The notes under the pieces: generated by a model
What the model saw: the letters and a program-made list of their open reading frames with translations, nothing else
Database searches by the model: none
What the model was told of the DNA's origin: nothing
Shown here: positions 5,742 through 13,044 of the stretch, piece after piece
How positions within the stretch are numbered: position 1 is the first letter of the stretch
How the letters are laid out: every line of letters starts with the position of its first letter
Made by a program: the position numbers and the translations under genes
Source: an uncultured Collinsella sp.
Lineage (GTDB): Bacteria; Actinomycetota; Coriobacteriia; Coriobacteriales; Coriobacteriaceae
Length of the DNA stretch: 16,788 nt
Direction of reading: 5' to 3'
Assembly (NCBI GenBank): GCA_937982065.1
Contig: CALJMO010000012.1
Coordinates: 1-16,788 of the forward strand

Positions 5742-8195
5742 CTATCCGCGGACCTCGCCGTTCACACCCTTGCACACCTTGGTGACGATCTTCTGGTGCG
5801 CCTTCTCGACCTCTTCGCTGGTGAGCGTGTGGTCGTCGGAGCGATACGTAAGCGCAAAGGCCATGGACTTCTTGCCCGCACCGATGCGGATGGGATCGCG
5901 ATAAACATCGAACAGGCGCACGCCCTCGAGCAGCTTGCCGCCGGCGCTAGTAATGCGGCGCTCAAGATCCTCGCAGGTCACGGTGTTGTCGACCACGATA
6001 GCCAGGTCGTGCTCAACAGCCGGGTACTGCGAGAACTCGCAGTAGTTCTCCTGGTTGCGGGCACCCTTGATCAGCTTGTCCAGATCGAGCTCAAAGGCAA
6101 CGACGACCTCGTCGATGCCCATGGCTTCGCGCGCCTCGGGGTGGATCTCGCCAACCCAGCCCAGCACGGTGCCGCCGGACAGAACCTCGGCCGCACGACC
6201 CGGCTGCAAGAAAGCGTAGCCCTCGCCCTCGACGGAACGGAAGCGAACCTTCTCGATGCGCAGCTGGGCGAGCAGTTCCTCGACAATACCCTTGCCAAAG
6301 AAGAAGCGCAGCTTGCGGTACTTCATGGTCCAAGACTGCTCACTCCACTGGCCCGAGAGCACACCCGCCACGGACTTGGTCTCCTTGGGCAGGCTGGCAT
6401 TCTCGCGACCGTGGAACAGGCTGCCGACCTCGTACAGGTGCACGTTGGGCGTGCCGTGGGCCTCGTTATAGGCCACAGACTGCAGCAGGCCCGGCAACAG
6501 CGAGCGGCGCATCTCGGTCTGCTCGGCTACCAGCGGGTTCATGAGCACCACGGGGCAGCCGCGGCCCTCGGTGGACATACCGATCTTCTCCAGGTCGCCC
6601 GGGGCGGCAAAGCCAAAAGTCGTGGTCTCGTTGAGGCCGCAGGCGCGCAGGATCTCGCCGACCTTGCGGGTAAGCTTCTGCTCGCGCGTCAGACCGCCGA
6701 TGTGGTTCTTGGCAGCCGGAATGGTCGCCGTGACGCGACCCATGCCCCATAGGCGCAGGACCTCCTCGATCAGGTCGATCTCACGCGGCAGGTCGGGACG
6801 GAAGCTCGGCGGCGTGACCATAAAGTCCTCGCCGTCGCACTCGACGGTGCAGCCCAAGCGGGTGAGCGAGCGCTCGATAAAGTCGGGCTCGATGTCGGCG
6901 CCGCAGATGGCGTGCACGCGGGCAAGGCGCAGCTTAATGCTGTCGATGGTCTTGGGCGCGGGGAACACGTCCACATAGCCGGGGGCGACCTCGCCGCCGG
7001 CGATCTCCTCGATGAGCGCGCATGTCACATTGGCGACGTCCACGCAGCCGGTCTCGTCGACCTGGCGCTCAAAGCGAATGGAGGCGTCGGAGATCAGCGA
7101 AAGGTCGCGGCTGGTGTGCGAGGTGCGGCCGGCATTGAAGCAGGCGCTCTCGACCATCACGTCAACGGTATCGTCCTCGATCTCGGAATCCATGCCACCC
7201 ATAACGCCGGCCAACGCCACGGGGCGCTCGCCGTCGGTGATGAGGCCCATGCCGGCGTCAAGCGTGCGCTCCTCGCCGTCGAGCGTCGTGAACTTCTCGT
7301 CCTGCTGGGCGGCGCGAACCACCACACGACGGTGGCCATCGCGCTCGGCAAAGGTGTCCAGGTCAAAGGCGTGCAGCGGCTGACCGGTGAGCATCATCAC
7401 ATAGTTGGTGATGTCGACGATGTTGTTGTGCGGGCGCACGCCCAAGGCGTTAAGGCGCTTGACCATCCAGTCGGGCGACGGGCCGACCTTGACGTTGCGC
7501 ACGATGCGGGCAACGTAGCGGTCGCACAGGCCCTCGTCGGCAATCTCGACCGAAAGCTCGTCGTCGGTCGCGCGGCCGGTCTCGGCCTTGATGGCGGGCA
7601 GCTCAACGTGGAAATCGCGGTCGAAGATGGCGCCGGTCTCGCGGGCCATGCCGATCATGGACAGGCAATCGGGACGGTTGGGCGTGATCTCGCAGTCGAG
7701 CACGGTGTCGCTCGAGCCCACGTACTCGGCAAACGGCATGCCGCAGGGCGTATCCTCGGGCAGGATCATGATGCCGGAGTGGTCGCCGCCCAAGCCGAGC
7801 TCGCGCGCGGAGCAGTTCATGCCCATGGACACGACGCCGCGAAGCTTGCTCTTCTTGATCTTGACGTCGCCGGGCAGGACAGCGCCGATCATGGCCGTGA
7901 CGATGTGGTCACCGGCCTCGAAGTTCTGCGCGCCGCAGACGATCTGCAGCGGAGCGGGGTTGCCGTCGGCGTCGAGGTTCTTGTCACCCACGTCGACCGA
8001 GCACACATACATGTGGTCGCTATCGGGGTGCGGGGTCTTGGTGAGCACCTGGGCGGTCACCACGTGGTCGAAGGACTCGCCCACGGTGTCGATCGCCTCG
8101 ACCTCGGTGCCGGTACGGATATATTCGTCCGAAAGGGTCTTGGGATCCTCCGGAATATCGATCACGGTCTTGAGCCAGTCGTAAGAAACGCGCAT
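5742..8195 (-). CDS. pheT: Phenylalanyl-tRNA synthetase beta subunit
   Basis: The 817-residue beta subunit forms the (alpha-beta)2 enzyme with PheS. It contributes tRNA recognition and editing to Phe-tRNA formation. Order of modules: an N-terminal start MRVSYDWLKT, an EMAP-II-like tRNA-binding fold at about 42-150 containing TPHPDSDHMYVCSVDVG, the B3/B4 editing region, the B5 helix-turn-helix-like region, and the catalytic-like core. The C-terminal FDX-ACB anticodon-binding domain begins around FSQYPAVEHDLAIVVD. Length is typical of bacterial PheT. AAGGAGA (8204-8210) stands 8 nt before ATG. It follows pheS by 180 bp on the same strand; that gap holds a large inverted repeat. It is presumably controlled by the T-box before pheS unless the gap holds another promoter. 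Confidence 0.97.
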   Translation of the reverse strand: MRVSYDWLKTVIDIPEDPKTLSDEYIRTGTEVEAIDTVGESFDHVVTAQVLTKTPHPDSDHMYVCSVDVGDKNLDADGNPAPLQIVCGAQNFEAGDHIVTAMIGAVLPGDVKIKKSKLRGVVSMGMNCSARELGLGGDHSGIMILPEDTPCGMPFAEYVGSSDTVLDCEITPNRPDCLSMIGMARETGAIFDRDFHVELPAIKAETGRATDDELSVEIADEGLCDRYVARIVRNVKVGPSPDWMVKRLNALGVRPHNNIVDITNYVMMLTGQPLHAFDLDTFAERDGHRRVVVRAAQQDEKFTTLDGEERTLDAGMGLITDGERPVALAGVMGGMDSEIEDDTVDVMVESACFNAGRTSHTSRDLSLISDASIRFERQVDETGCVDVANVTCALIEEIAGGEVAPGYVDVFPAPKTIDSIKLRLARVHAICGADIEPDFIERSLTRLGCTVECDGEDFMVTPPSFRPDLPREIDLIEEVLRLWGMGRVTATIPAAKNHIGGLTREQKLTRKVGEILRACGLNETTTFGFAAPGDLEKIGMSTEGRGCPVVLMNPLVAEQTEMRRSLLPGLLQSVAYNEAHGTPNVHLYEVGSLFHGRENASLPKETKSVAGVLSGQWSEQSWTMKYRKLRFFFGKGIVEELLAQLRIEKVRFRSVEGEGYAFLQPGRAAEVLSGGTVLGWVGEIHPEAREAMGIDEVVVAFELDLDKLIKGARNQENYCEFSQYPAVEHDLAIVVDNTVTCEDLERRITSAGGKLLEGVRLFDVYRDPIRIGAGKKSMAFALTYRSDDHTLTSEEVEKAHQKIVTKVCKGVNGEVRG

Positions 8196-8260
8196 CTAAC
8201 TGGTCTCCTTTCATCTGTAACGTCTGCAATAAACAGACGGAAAACTCCAGCTACGGAGAC

Positions 8261-8359
8261 GGGTTTCCGAGATGCCGCAGATTGCCTTGAAAGAGGAGGG
8301 CCGCGTACTTAGGTACGCAACCGACGATTGAAAGGCAAGGTGCGGTGGCTCGGGAAGCC
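8261..8359. repeat. Imperfect ~100-bp inverted repeat between pheS and pheT
   Basis: Arms 8261-8288 and 8332-8359 pair along their length with few mismatches, including TTGCCTT/AAGGCAA and runs around CCGAG/CTCGG. Inside lies a second perfect hairpin: GCGTAC, a TTAG loop and GTACGC (8303-8318). Wobble pairs favour the plus strand for the outer stem and the minus strand for the inner one, so the transcribed strand is not clear. It looks like a dispersed intergenic repeat or a structured RNA element. No second copy is seen in this window. Confidence 0.6.
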
Positions 8360-8375
8360 GCCGGGACAGGTCAAC

Positions 8376-9452
8376 TTAGAATTGGTTCAAGAAGCGCATG
8401 TCACCAGTCATCAACGTGCGCAGGTCGGGCAGGTCGTAGCGCAGTGCCGCGACGCGCTCGGCGCCAATACCAAAGGCGAAGCCGGTGTACTTCTCGGGGT
8501 CGATGCCGCAGTTGATCAGGACGTTGGGGTCGACCATGCCGCAGCCCAGGATCTCGATCCAGCCGCTGTGCTTGCAGAAGTTGCAGCCCTTGCCGCCGCA
8601 GACGTGGCAGCTCACGTCCACCTCGCAGCTAGGCTCGGTGAAGGGGAAGAAGTGCGGACGGTAACGCGTCTTGCGGTCCTCGCCAAACATGCACTTAACA
8701 AAGTAGTCGAGCGTGCCCTTAAGATCGCCAAAGGTGATACCCTCGTCGACGACCAGGCCCTCGATCTGGTTGAACTGCGGCAGGTGGCAGGCGTCGGCCG
8801 TGTCGGGACGGTAGACGGTGCCCGGGCAGATCATGTAGATGGGCGGCTTCTGCGACTCCATGGTGTGGATCTGCACGCCCGAAGTCTGGGTGCGCAGCAG
8901 TACGTCGGACTCGCCGTGGGCGTGAGCCTCGGGGTGCGCGACGCTGCCGGGGTTGTTGTCGACCACGTAGAAGGTATCGCGGGCCGAGCGGCTCGGGTGA
9001 TCCATGGGGGCGTTGAGCGCGGTGAAGTTGTAGTAGGAGGTGTCGACCATGGGACCGGACTCGACGGTGTAGCCGATGCCGCAGAAGATGTCCTCGGCCT
9101 CCTCGATGATCTGCTTGATCAGGTGCTGGTGACCGATCTGCGGACGGATGCCCGGCAGCGTGATGTCGACGGCCTCGTGCTCGAGTGCGTGCTTGAGGGC
9201 GGCGGCCTTCATCTCGGTGGTGCGCTCGTCGAGCATGCCCTCGATCAGCTGGCGCATCTCGTTGGCGCGCTTGCCCATCACGGGACGATCCTCGGGGGCG
9301 AGCTTGCCCATCATGCGCATCAGGCCGGTGATGCGACCCTTGCGGCCGAGCAGCTCAACGCGCGCAGCCTCGAGCTTTGCGGCGTCGTCGGCGCCTGCGA
9401 CGAGCTCCTTGGCCTCTTCCTCGAGTTTGACCAGATCATCAATCAGACTCAT
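8376..9452 (-). CDS. pheS: Phenylalanyl-tRNA synthetase alpha subunit
   Basis: The 358-residue catalytic subunit activates phenylalanine and charges tRNA-Phe. Signatures are the N-terminal coiled-coil arm (1-90), motif 1 region PMDHPSRSARDTF (149-161), motif 2 region RPHFFPFTEPSCEVDV (265-280), GCGMVDP (303-309) and motif 3 GFAFGIGAERVAALRY (324-339). A four-cysteine cluster C282, C285, C290, C293 matches the zinc-ribbon-like form of Gram-positive PheS. A His-rich stretch, AHPEAHAHGESD (172-183), sits before LLRTQTSGVQI where many homologues are shorter. The open frame runs upstream to 9635, but that part is the T-box leader. ATG 9452 has AAAGGGAAG just upstream and begins the conserved MSLIDDLVKLEEEA. 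Confidence 0.97.
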   Translation of the reverse strand: MSLIDDLVKLEEEAKELVAGADDAAKLEAARVELLGRKGRITGLMRMMGKLAPEDRPVMGKRANEMRQLIEGMLDERTTEMKAAALKHALEHEAVDITLPGIRPQIGHQHLIKQIIEEAEDIFCGIGYTVESGPMVDTSYYNFTALNAPMDHPSRSARDTFYVVDNNPGSVAHPEAHAHGESDVLLRTQTSGVQIHTMESQKPPIYMICPGTVYRPDTADACHLPQFNQIEGLVVDEGITFGDLKGTLDYFVKCMFGEDRKTRYRPHFFPFTEPSCEVDVSCHVCGGKGCNFCKHSGWIEILGCGMVDPNVLINCGIDPEKYTGFAFGIGAERVAALRYDLPDLRTLMTGDMRFLNQF

Positions 9453-9489
9453 GTCTTCCCTTTCGTCTCTCGCGCTCCCCGCTTGCCGA

Positions 9490-9505
9490 GGCGGCTGCCG
9501 CCGCC
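9490..9505 (-). other. Short GC-rich hairpin in pheS leader
   Basis: GGCGGC and GCCGCC arms (6 bp, 4-nt TGCC loop) lie between the T-box terminator and the pheS ribosome binding site, about 38 nt before the start. No U-tract follows. It may have no function beyond high GC. Confidence 0.3.
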
Positions 9506-9538
9506 TGGCGTTGCGAAAACGCGGCCCGGTTCGGTAAC

Positions 9539-9579
9539 AAAAAACCGTCCTCGGGCATGTGCATTGCCCAAGGACGGTT
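9539..9579 (-). terminator. Regulated terminator of the pheS T-box leader
   Basis: A 15-bp stem (AACCGTCCT/AGGACGGTT, a U·G pair, then GGGCA/TGCCC) encloses a 7-nt loop. A run of six Us on the minus strand (9544-9539) follows. It sits directly after the T-box sequence, so formation of the antiterminator would remove it. Confidence 0.92.
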
Positions 9580-9825
9580 GAATTCCGCGGTACCACCTTG
9601 TTTGACCCGGCGGATGTATGGCCCGCCGCGCCCACTCTTTGCCCCTTGTCGCGAGGCTCACGGCTTCCCTACTGGGGACATCGCCGCCGCTGGCCGCGCG
9701 CCCGTTGAGGTCGCTGCTCGGGAGTGAACGCTTGGCCCTTGCCACCGCAGGAAGGCTTTCAGCCCATGACCTTCCCTCTCTTGCCGGCGACACGGCGGGC
9801 AAAACCCTCTCCGTCAACGCATTGG
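9539..9825 (-). promoter_or_regulatory. Phenylalanine T-box riboswitch controlling pheST
   Basis: The leader reads uncharged tRNA-Phe and switches between terminator and antiterminator. The T-box sequence AAGGTGGTACCGCG (minus strand, 9599-9586) differs at one base from the consensus AGGGTGGNACCGCG. Its variable base U would pair with the A73 discriminator of tRNA-Phe. Upstream, Stem I carries a GAGAG bulge and a distal loop GGGCTGAAAGCC. A specifier TTC at 9728-9726 is followed by AC, as T-boxes usually show; TTC is a Phe codon, matching the downstream gene. The 3' end is a terminator whose 5' arm overlaps the end of the antiterminator region. This is a class-I, transcription-terminating design. 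The 5' end is approximate. Confidence 0.92.
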
Positions 9826-9957
9826 GCTACAGGATACCACATTGTTTGGTTGTATCGCCGCGTTCCGTTTTGTTCGTGCTGGGTACAAGGCAGATAGCTG
9901 TGCAAACTGGCCGTGCGCCCATCCGTGGCGCTCGGCTCGCGAGATCAAGGATAAGGT
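9826..9957. other. Divergent intergenic region between pheS leader and M32 gene
   Basis: This gap must hold the pheST promoter (minus) and possibly that of the M32 gene (plus). On the minus strand TATCCT at 9836-9831 is the best -10 candidate for the T-box leader, but I see no good -35. On the plus strand no promoter stands out. No coding frame is convincing here. Confidence 0.35.
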
Positions 9958-11532
9958 ATGGGAAAGAAGCACGATAAGAAGGTCGAGTCCGCAGCGGGCA
10001 AGACGCCCAAAGGCATGAAGGTCGATAAGGCCGTCAAAAAATTCCGCAAGCTCGAGGACAAGCTGTGGACCCGCGAGTACCTGCTCAAGATTGCCGAGTT
10101 TGACGGCGCGACCATTGCCCCCGCCAACGGCGCCGCAGCGCGCGCCGACGCCATGGGCACCCTTGCCGGCGAGCATCATAAGCTCCTGACCAGCGAAAAG
10201 TCTGTCGAACTTGTGCGCTCGCTGGCACGCGAAACCGTCGCCGGCGGCAAGATCGACCACCCGCAGCTGCTCGACGAGATCCGCGTGCTCGGCCGCGACC
10301 AGCGCGAAGCGAGCGTCATTCCCACCGAGGAGGCCGAGGCCTGGACCAGGCTCACCTGCGAGGCCGACGCCGTGTGGCACAAGGCCAAGACGGCCAATGA
10401 CTGGGCGAGCTTTGAGCCCTATGTGGATAGAATCGTCGCCCAACTTAAGCATCAGGCCGAGCTCATGGACCCCAAGCGCGACCCATACGATGTTTGGCTC
10501 GACCAGTACGAGCGCGGCCTTTCCGCCAAGAGCTTCGATGCGTTTTGCGATGAGGTCAAGGCGACGGTCGTGCCGCTCGTGCACGCCATCGGCGAGCGCG
10601 GCCAGCAGCCCGCTGCCGACTTTTTGCACGCCCGCGTGCCCGAGGCCGCCCAGCGCGCCATGAGCTTCGACCTTATGAAGCTCGTCGGCCTGGACCTGGA
10701 CGACACCACGCTTGCCTTTACCGAGCACCCGTTTAGCGAGGGTTTTGCCGTGGGCGACGCGCGCATCGCCACACACATCTACGAGGACGACTGCATCTCC
10801 AACGTCTACAGCATCATCCACGAGGCGGGCCACGCCATGTACGAGCTGGGCGTCAATCCTGCCTATGCGCGCACCTGTCTTGAAGGTGGCACCTCCATGG
10901 GCATCCACGAGAGCCAGAGCCGCTTTTTCGAGAACACCGTGGGTCGCAGCCGCGCCTTTATGGGCCCACTGCTCGAGGTACTGCGCCGTCACGCGCCCGA
11001 GGTCTACGGCGACGTCGACGAGGATACGCTCTACCGCGCCGTGAACATCGCGCAGCCGTCGTTGATCCGCACCGAGGCGGACGAGCTCACCTATCCGCTG
11101 CACGTTATGGTGCGCTACCAGATCGAGCGCATGCTGTTTGCCGGCGAGGCCACGGCCAAGGACATCCCCGCGCTTTGGAATCGCTTTATGGACGAGTACC
11201 TGGGCATTCCCGTTCCCGACGACACGCACGGCTGCCTGCAGGATACGCACTGGAGCGGCGGCTCGTTTGGCTACTTCCCCACCTATGCGCTGGGCAGCGC
11301 CTACGACGCCATGTTCGTGCCGGCCATGTGCCGCGACGGCGTCGACCTCAACGGCGCCTGCGCAAGCGGCGATTTGGCGCCCGTCCGCGCCTGGCTCGGC
11401 GAGCACATTTGGCAGTGGGGTCGCGCCAAGGACGCGCCGGAGCTCATCAAGGGCGCCTGCGGCATGGCATTCGATGCCCGCTACTACTGCAGCTACCTGC
11501 AGGACAAGTTCACCACGCTCTACGAGCTGTAA
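9958..11532 (+). CDS. M32-family metallocarboxypeptidase
   Basis: The 524-residue protein belongs to the M32 (Thermus aquaticus carboxypeptidase-like) family, zinc enzymes that remove C-terminal amino acids from peptides in the cytoplasm. The catalytic HEAGH is at 288-292. The third metal-ligand motif HESQS is at 317-321 (Glu318), 25 residues later, and IRTEADELTYP follows in the substrate pocket region. TEHPFS (255-260) is also a family feature. Length is normal for the family apart from a Lys-rich N-terminal tail of about 20 residues (MGKKHDKKVE...). ATG 9958 is preceded by AAGG at 9947-9950. No signal peptide is seen. The gene stands alone, divergent from pheS and convergent with glmM, and probably serves general peptide turnover. 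Confidence 0.95.
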   Translation: MGKKHDKKVESAAGKTPKGMKVDKAVKKFRKLEDKLWTREYLLKIAEFDGATIAPANGAAARADAMGTLAGEHHKLLTSEKSVELVRSLARETVAGGKIDHPQLLDEIRVLGRDQREASVIPTEEAEAWTRLTCEADAVWHKAKTANDWASFEPYVDRIVAQLKHQAELMDPKRDPYDVWLDQYERGLSAKSFDAFCDEVKATVVPLVHAIGERGQQPAADFLHARVPEAAQRAMSFDLMKLVGLDLDDTTLAFTEHPFSEGFAVGDARIATHIYEDDCISNVYSIIHEAGHAMYELGVNPAYARTCLEGGTSMGIHESQSRFFENTVGRSRAFMGPLLEVLRRHAPEVYGDVDEDTLYRAVNIAQPSLIRTEADELTYPLHVMVRYQIERMLFAGEATAKDIPALWNRFMDEYLGIPVPDDTHGCLQDTHWSGGSFGYFPTYALGSAYDAMFVPAMCRDGVDLNGACASGDLAPVRAWLGEHIWQWGRAKDAPELIKGACGMAFDARYYCSYLQDKFTTLYEL

Positions 11533-11554
11533 GGCATAACCGACACGCCAACGC

Positions 11555-11593
11555 AAAGGGGACGCCGCGGAACCAATCCGCGGCGCCCCCTTT
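11555..11593. terminator. Bidirectional terminator shared by the M32 gene and glmM
   Basis: Stem AAAGGGG/CCCCTTT, one A·C mismatch, then CGCCGCGGA/TCCGCGGCG, with a 5-nt ACCAA loop. In minus-strand RNA the mismatch becomes G·U, so the stem is continuous and slightly stronger for glmM. T-runs are only three bases on each side. It lies 22 bp after the M32 stop and 36 bp after the glmM stop. Confidence 0.75.
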
Positions 11594-11629
11594 CCACCTA
11601 GTTGTTTAAGAACGTCCCCAATGACTACC

Positions 11630-12961
11630 TTACAGAGCTTCCAGCGCGTTGGCGATGCGCTTCATGGCGGCATCGGCGGATGCTTGGTCGGGCGCCTCGG
11701 CCAGCACGCGGATAACCGACTCGGTTCCGCTCTTGCGCACGAGCACGCGGCCCTCGCCTGCCAGCGCAGCCTCGGCCTCGGCGATGGCGTTCTGCACGCC
11801 CATATTCTCGAGCGCGGCGTCCTTGTCCGCCACGTGCACGGCCACCTGCGCCTGTGGCAGCAGCTTGCACGGAGCCGTGAGCTGCGAGAGCGTCTCGCGC
11901 TCGGCACGAATCACTTCCATCACGCGCAGCGAGGTCATAATGCCGTCGCCCGTGCGCTCGATATCGCCAAAGATCGTATGGCCCGTCTGCTCGCCGCCCA
12001 GGCTGTAGCCGCCCTCGCGCATCTTGGCATACACGTGACGGTCGCCCACGCCGCTGGTCACGGCACTCAGGCCGGCAAGCTCCAACGACTTGATCAGGCC
12101 AAAGTTGCTGGCGATCGTCGGCACCACGGTACCGCCCGAGAGACGCCCGTGCTTGTTCAGGTACACACCGCACACGTACAGGATCTGGTCGCCGTCGATC
12201 ACGCGGCCGCGCTCGTCCACGGCCAGGCAGCGGTCGGCATCGCCATCGTAGGCAAAGCCCACATCCAGGCCCTGCTCCACCACGTGGCGCTGCAGGCGCT
12301 CAATATGCGTAGAGCCGCAGTCGACATTGATGTTAAAGCCATCGGGCGCGGCATTGATCACGCGCACGTCGGCACCGAGCGCGTCAAACACCGGCTTGGC
12401 CACCGAGGAAGCCGAGCCGTTGGCGCAGTCGATACCGATCTTGACGCCCTGCAGCGAAAAGTTCGCACTTGCAATGAGCGAAGCAATGTAGCGGTTGCGG
12501 CCCTGCATGTAGTCCACCGTGGCACCGATGTGGTTGCCCGTGGCCAACGGAACTTCGCTCTTGCCATCGATGTAGTCCTCGATGAGCTCCAGTACGTCCT
12601 CGTCCATCTTAAAACCGTCGCTATTGACGAGCTTAATGCCGTTATCGCAAAACGGGTTGTGGCTCGCGCTGATCATGATGCCGCAATCGAAGCAGCCCTC
12701 CACGGTCTGATGCGCCACGCCCGGCGTCGGGATCACGTGCAGCATATAGGCGTCCGCACCGCTCGCGACCAGACCGCTCACCAGCGCCGCCTCGAACATA
12801 TAACTCGAGCGACGTGTGTCCTTGCCCACGATAACGCGCGCCTTGCGCTCGCGGTTGGCGCCGTAATACCAGCCCACAAAACGGCCAATCTTATAAGCGT
12901 GCTCTACCGTCAGCCCAACGTTGGCCTCACCGCGAAAGCCGTCGGTGCCAAAGTACTTCAT
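11630..12961 (-). CDS. glmM: Phosphoglucosamine mutase
   Basis: The enzyme converts glucosamine-6-phosphate to glucosamine-1-phosphate, on the way to UDP-GlcNAc for peptidoglycan. The 443 residues show all four landmarks of the alpha-D-phosphohexomutase fold: phosphoserine loop ISASHNP (Ser100), metal loop DGDADR (239-244), sugar-specificity loop GGEQTGH (322-328) and phosphate-binding loop RKSGTES (409-415). The start MKYFGTDGFRG and the GEQ-S/T-GH form are typical of GlmM rather than ManB or Pgm. AAGGAGA (12966-12972) lies 4 nt before ATG. A terminator hairpin separates it from the upstream DUF4012 gene by a few bases. Expression therefore needs either read-through or a promoter inside the DUF4012 3' end; minus-strand GATAAT at 13026-13021 is a weak -10 candidate. 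Confidence 0.97.
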   Translation of the reverse strand: MKYFGTDGFRGEANVGLTVEHAYKIGRFVGWYYGANRERKARVIVGKDTRRSSYMFEAALVSGLVASGADAYMLHVIPTPGVAHQTVEGCFDCGIMISASHNPFCDNGIKLVNSDGFKMDEDVLELIEDYIDGKSEVPLATGNHIGATVDYMQGRNRYIASLIASANFSLQGVKIGIDCANGSASSVAKPVFDALGADVRVINAAPDGFNINVDCGSTHIERLQRHVVEQGLDVGFAYDGDADRCLAVDERGRVIDGDQILYVCGVYLNKHGRLSGGTVVPTIASNFGLIKSLELAGLSAVTSGVGDRHVYAKMREGGYSLGGEQTGHTIFGDIERTGDGIMTSLRVMEVIRAERETLSQLTAPCKLLPQAQVAVHVADKDAALENMGVQNAIAEAEAALAGEGRVLVRKSGTESVIRVLAEAPDQASADAAMKRIANALEAL

Positions 12962-12973
12962 GCGCTCTCCTTA

Positions 12974-13007
12974 CAAAATAGGGGCGGACAGATTGCCTGT
13001 CCGCCCC
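12974..13007 (-). terminator. Terminator hairpin between the DUF4012 gene and glmM
   Basis: An 11-bp perfect stem GGGGCGGACAG/CTGTCCGCCCC (12981-12991 with 12997-13007) with a 5-nt loop. On the minus strand it is followed by TATTTTG and preceded by TTTT. It lies 37 nt past the DUF4012 stop, and its U-tract reaches almost to the glmM ribosome binding site. Confidence 0.8.
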
Positions 13008-13044
13008 AAAATGGTACTCGATTATCTGCGCTACCAGAAAAACC

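Noticed and set aside
8221..8258. Two small hairpins (CGTCTG/CAGACG and CTCC/GGAG) as a terminator between pheS and pheT
   Set aside because: Stems are short (6 and 4 bp) with at most a four-base T-run, and a terminator here would cut off pheT. They are more likely incidental.
6912..8312. 466-codon plus-strand frame opposite pheT, running into the intergenic inverted repeat
   Set aside because: Shadow of pheT: His/Asp/Gly/Val-rich with no conserved motif.
9453..9635. N-terminal extension of PheS to 9635
   Set aside because: The extra 61 codons translate the T-box, terminator and leader; conserved PheS sequence begins at ATG 9452 with its own Shine-Dalgarno sequence.
9814..11556. 580-codon open frame on the minus strand opposite the M32 gene
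   Set aside because: It covers the carboxypeptidase gene and runs into the T-box region, and has no recognisable domain. Its length is explained by codon bias on the other strand.
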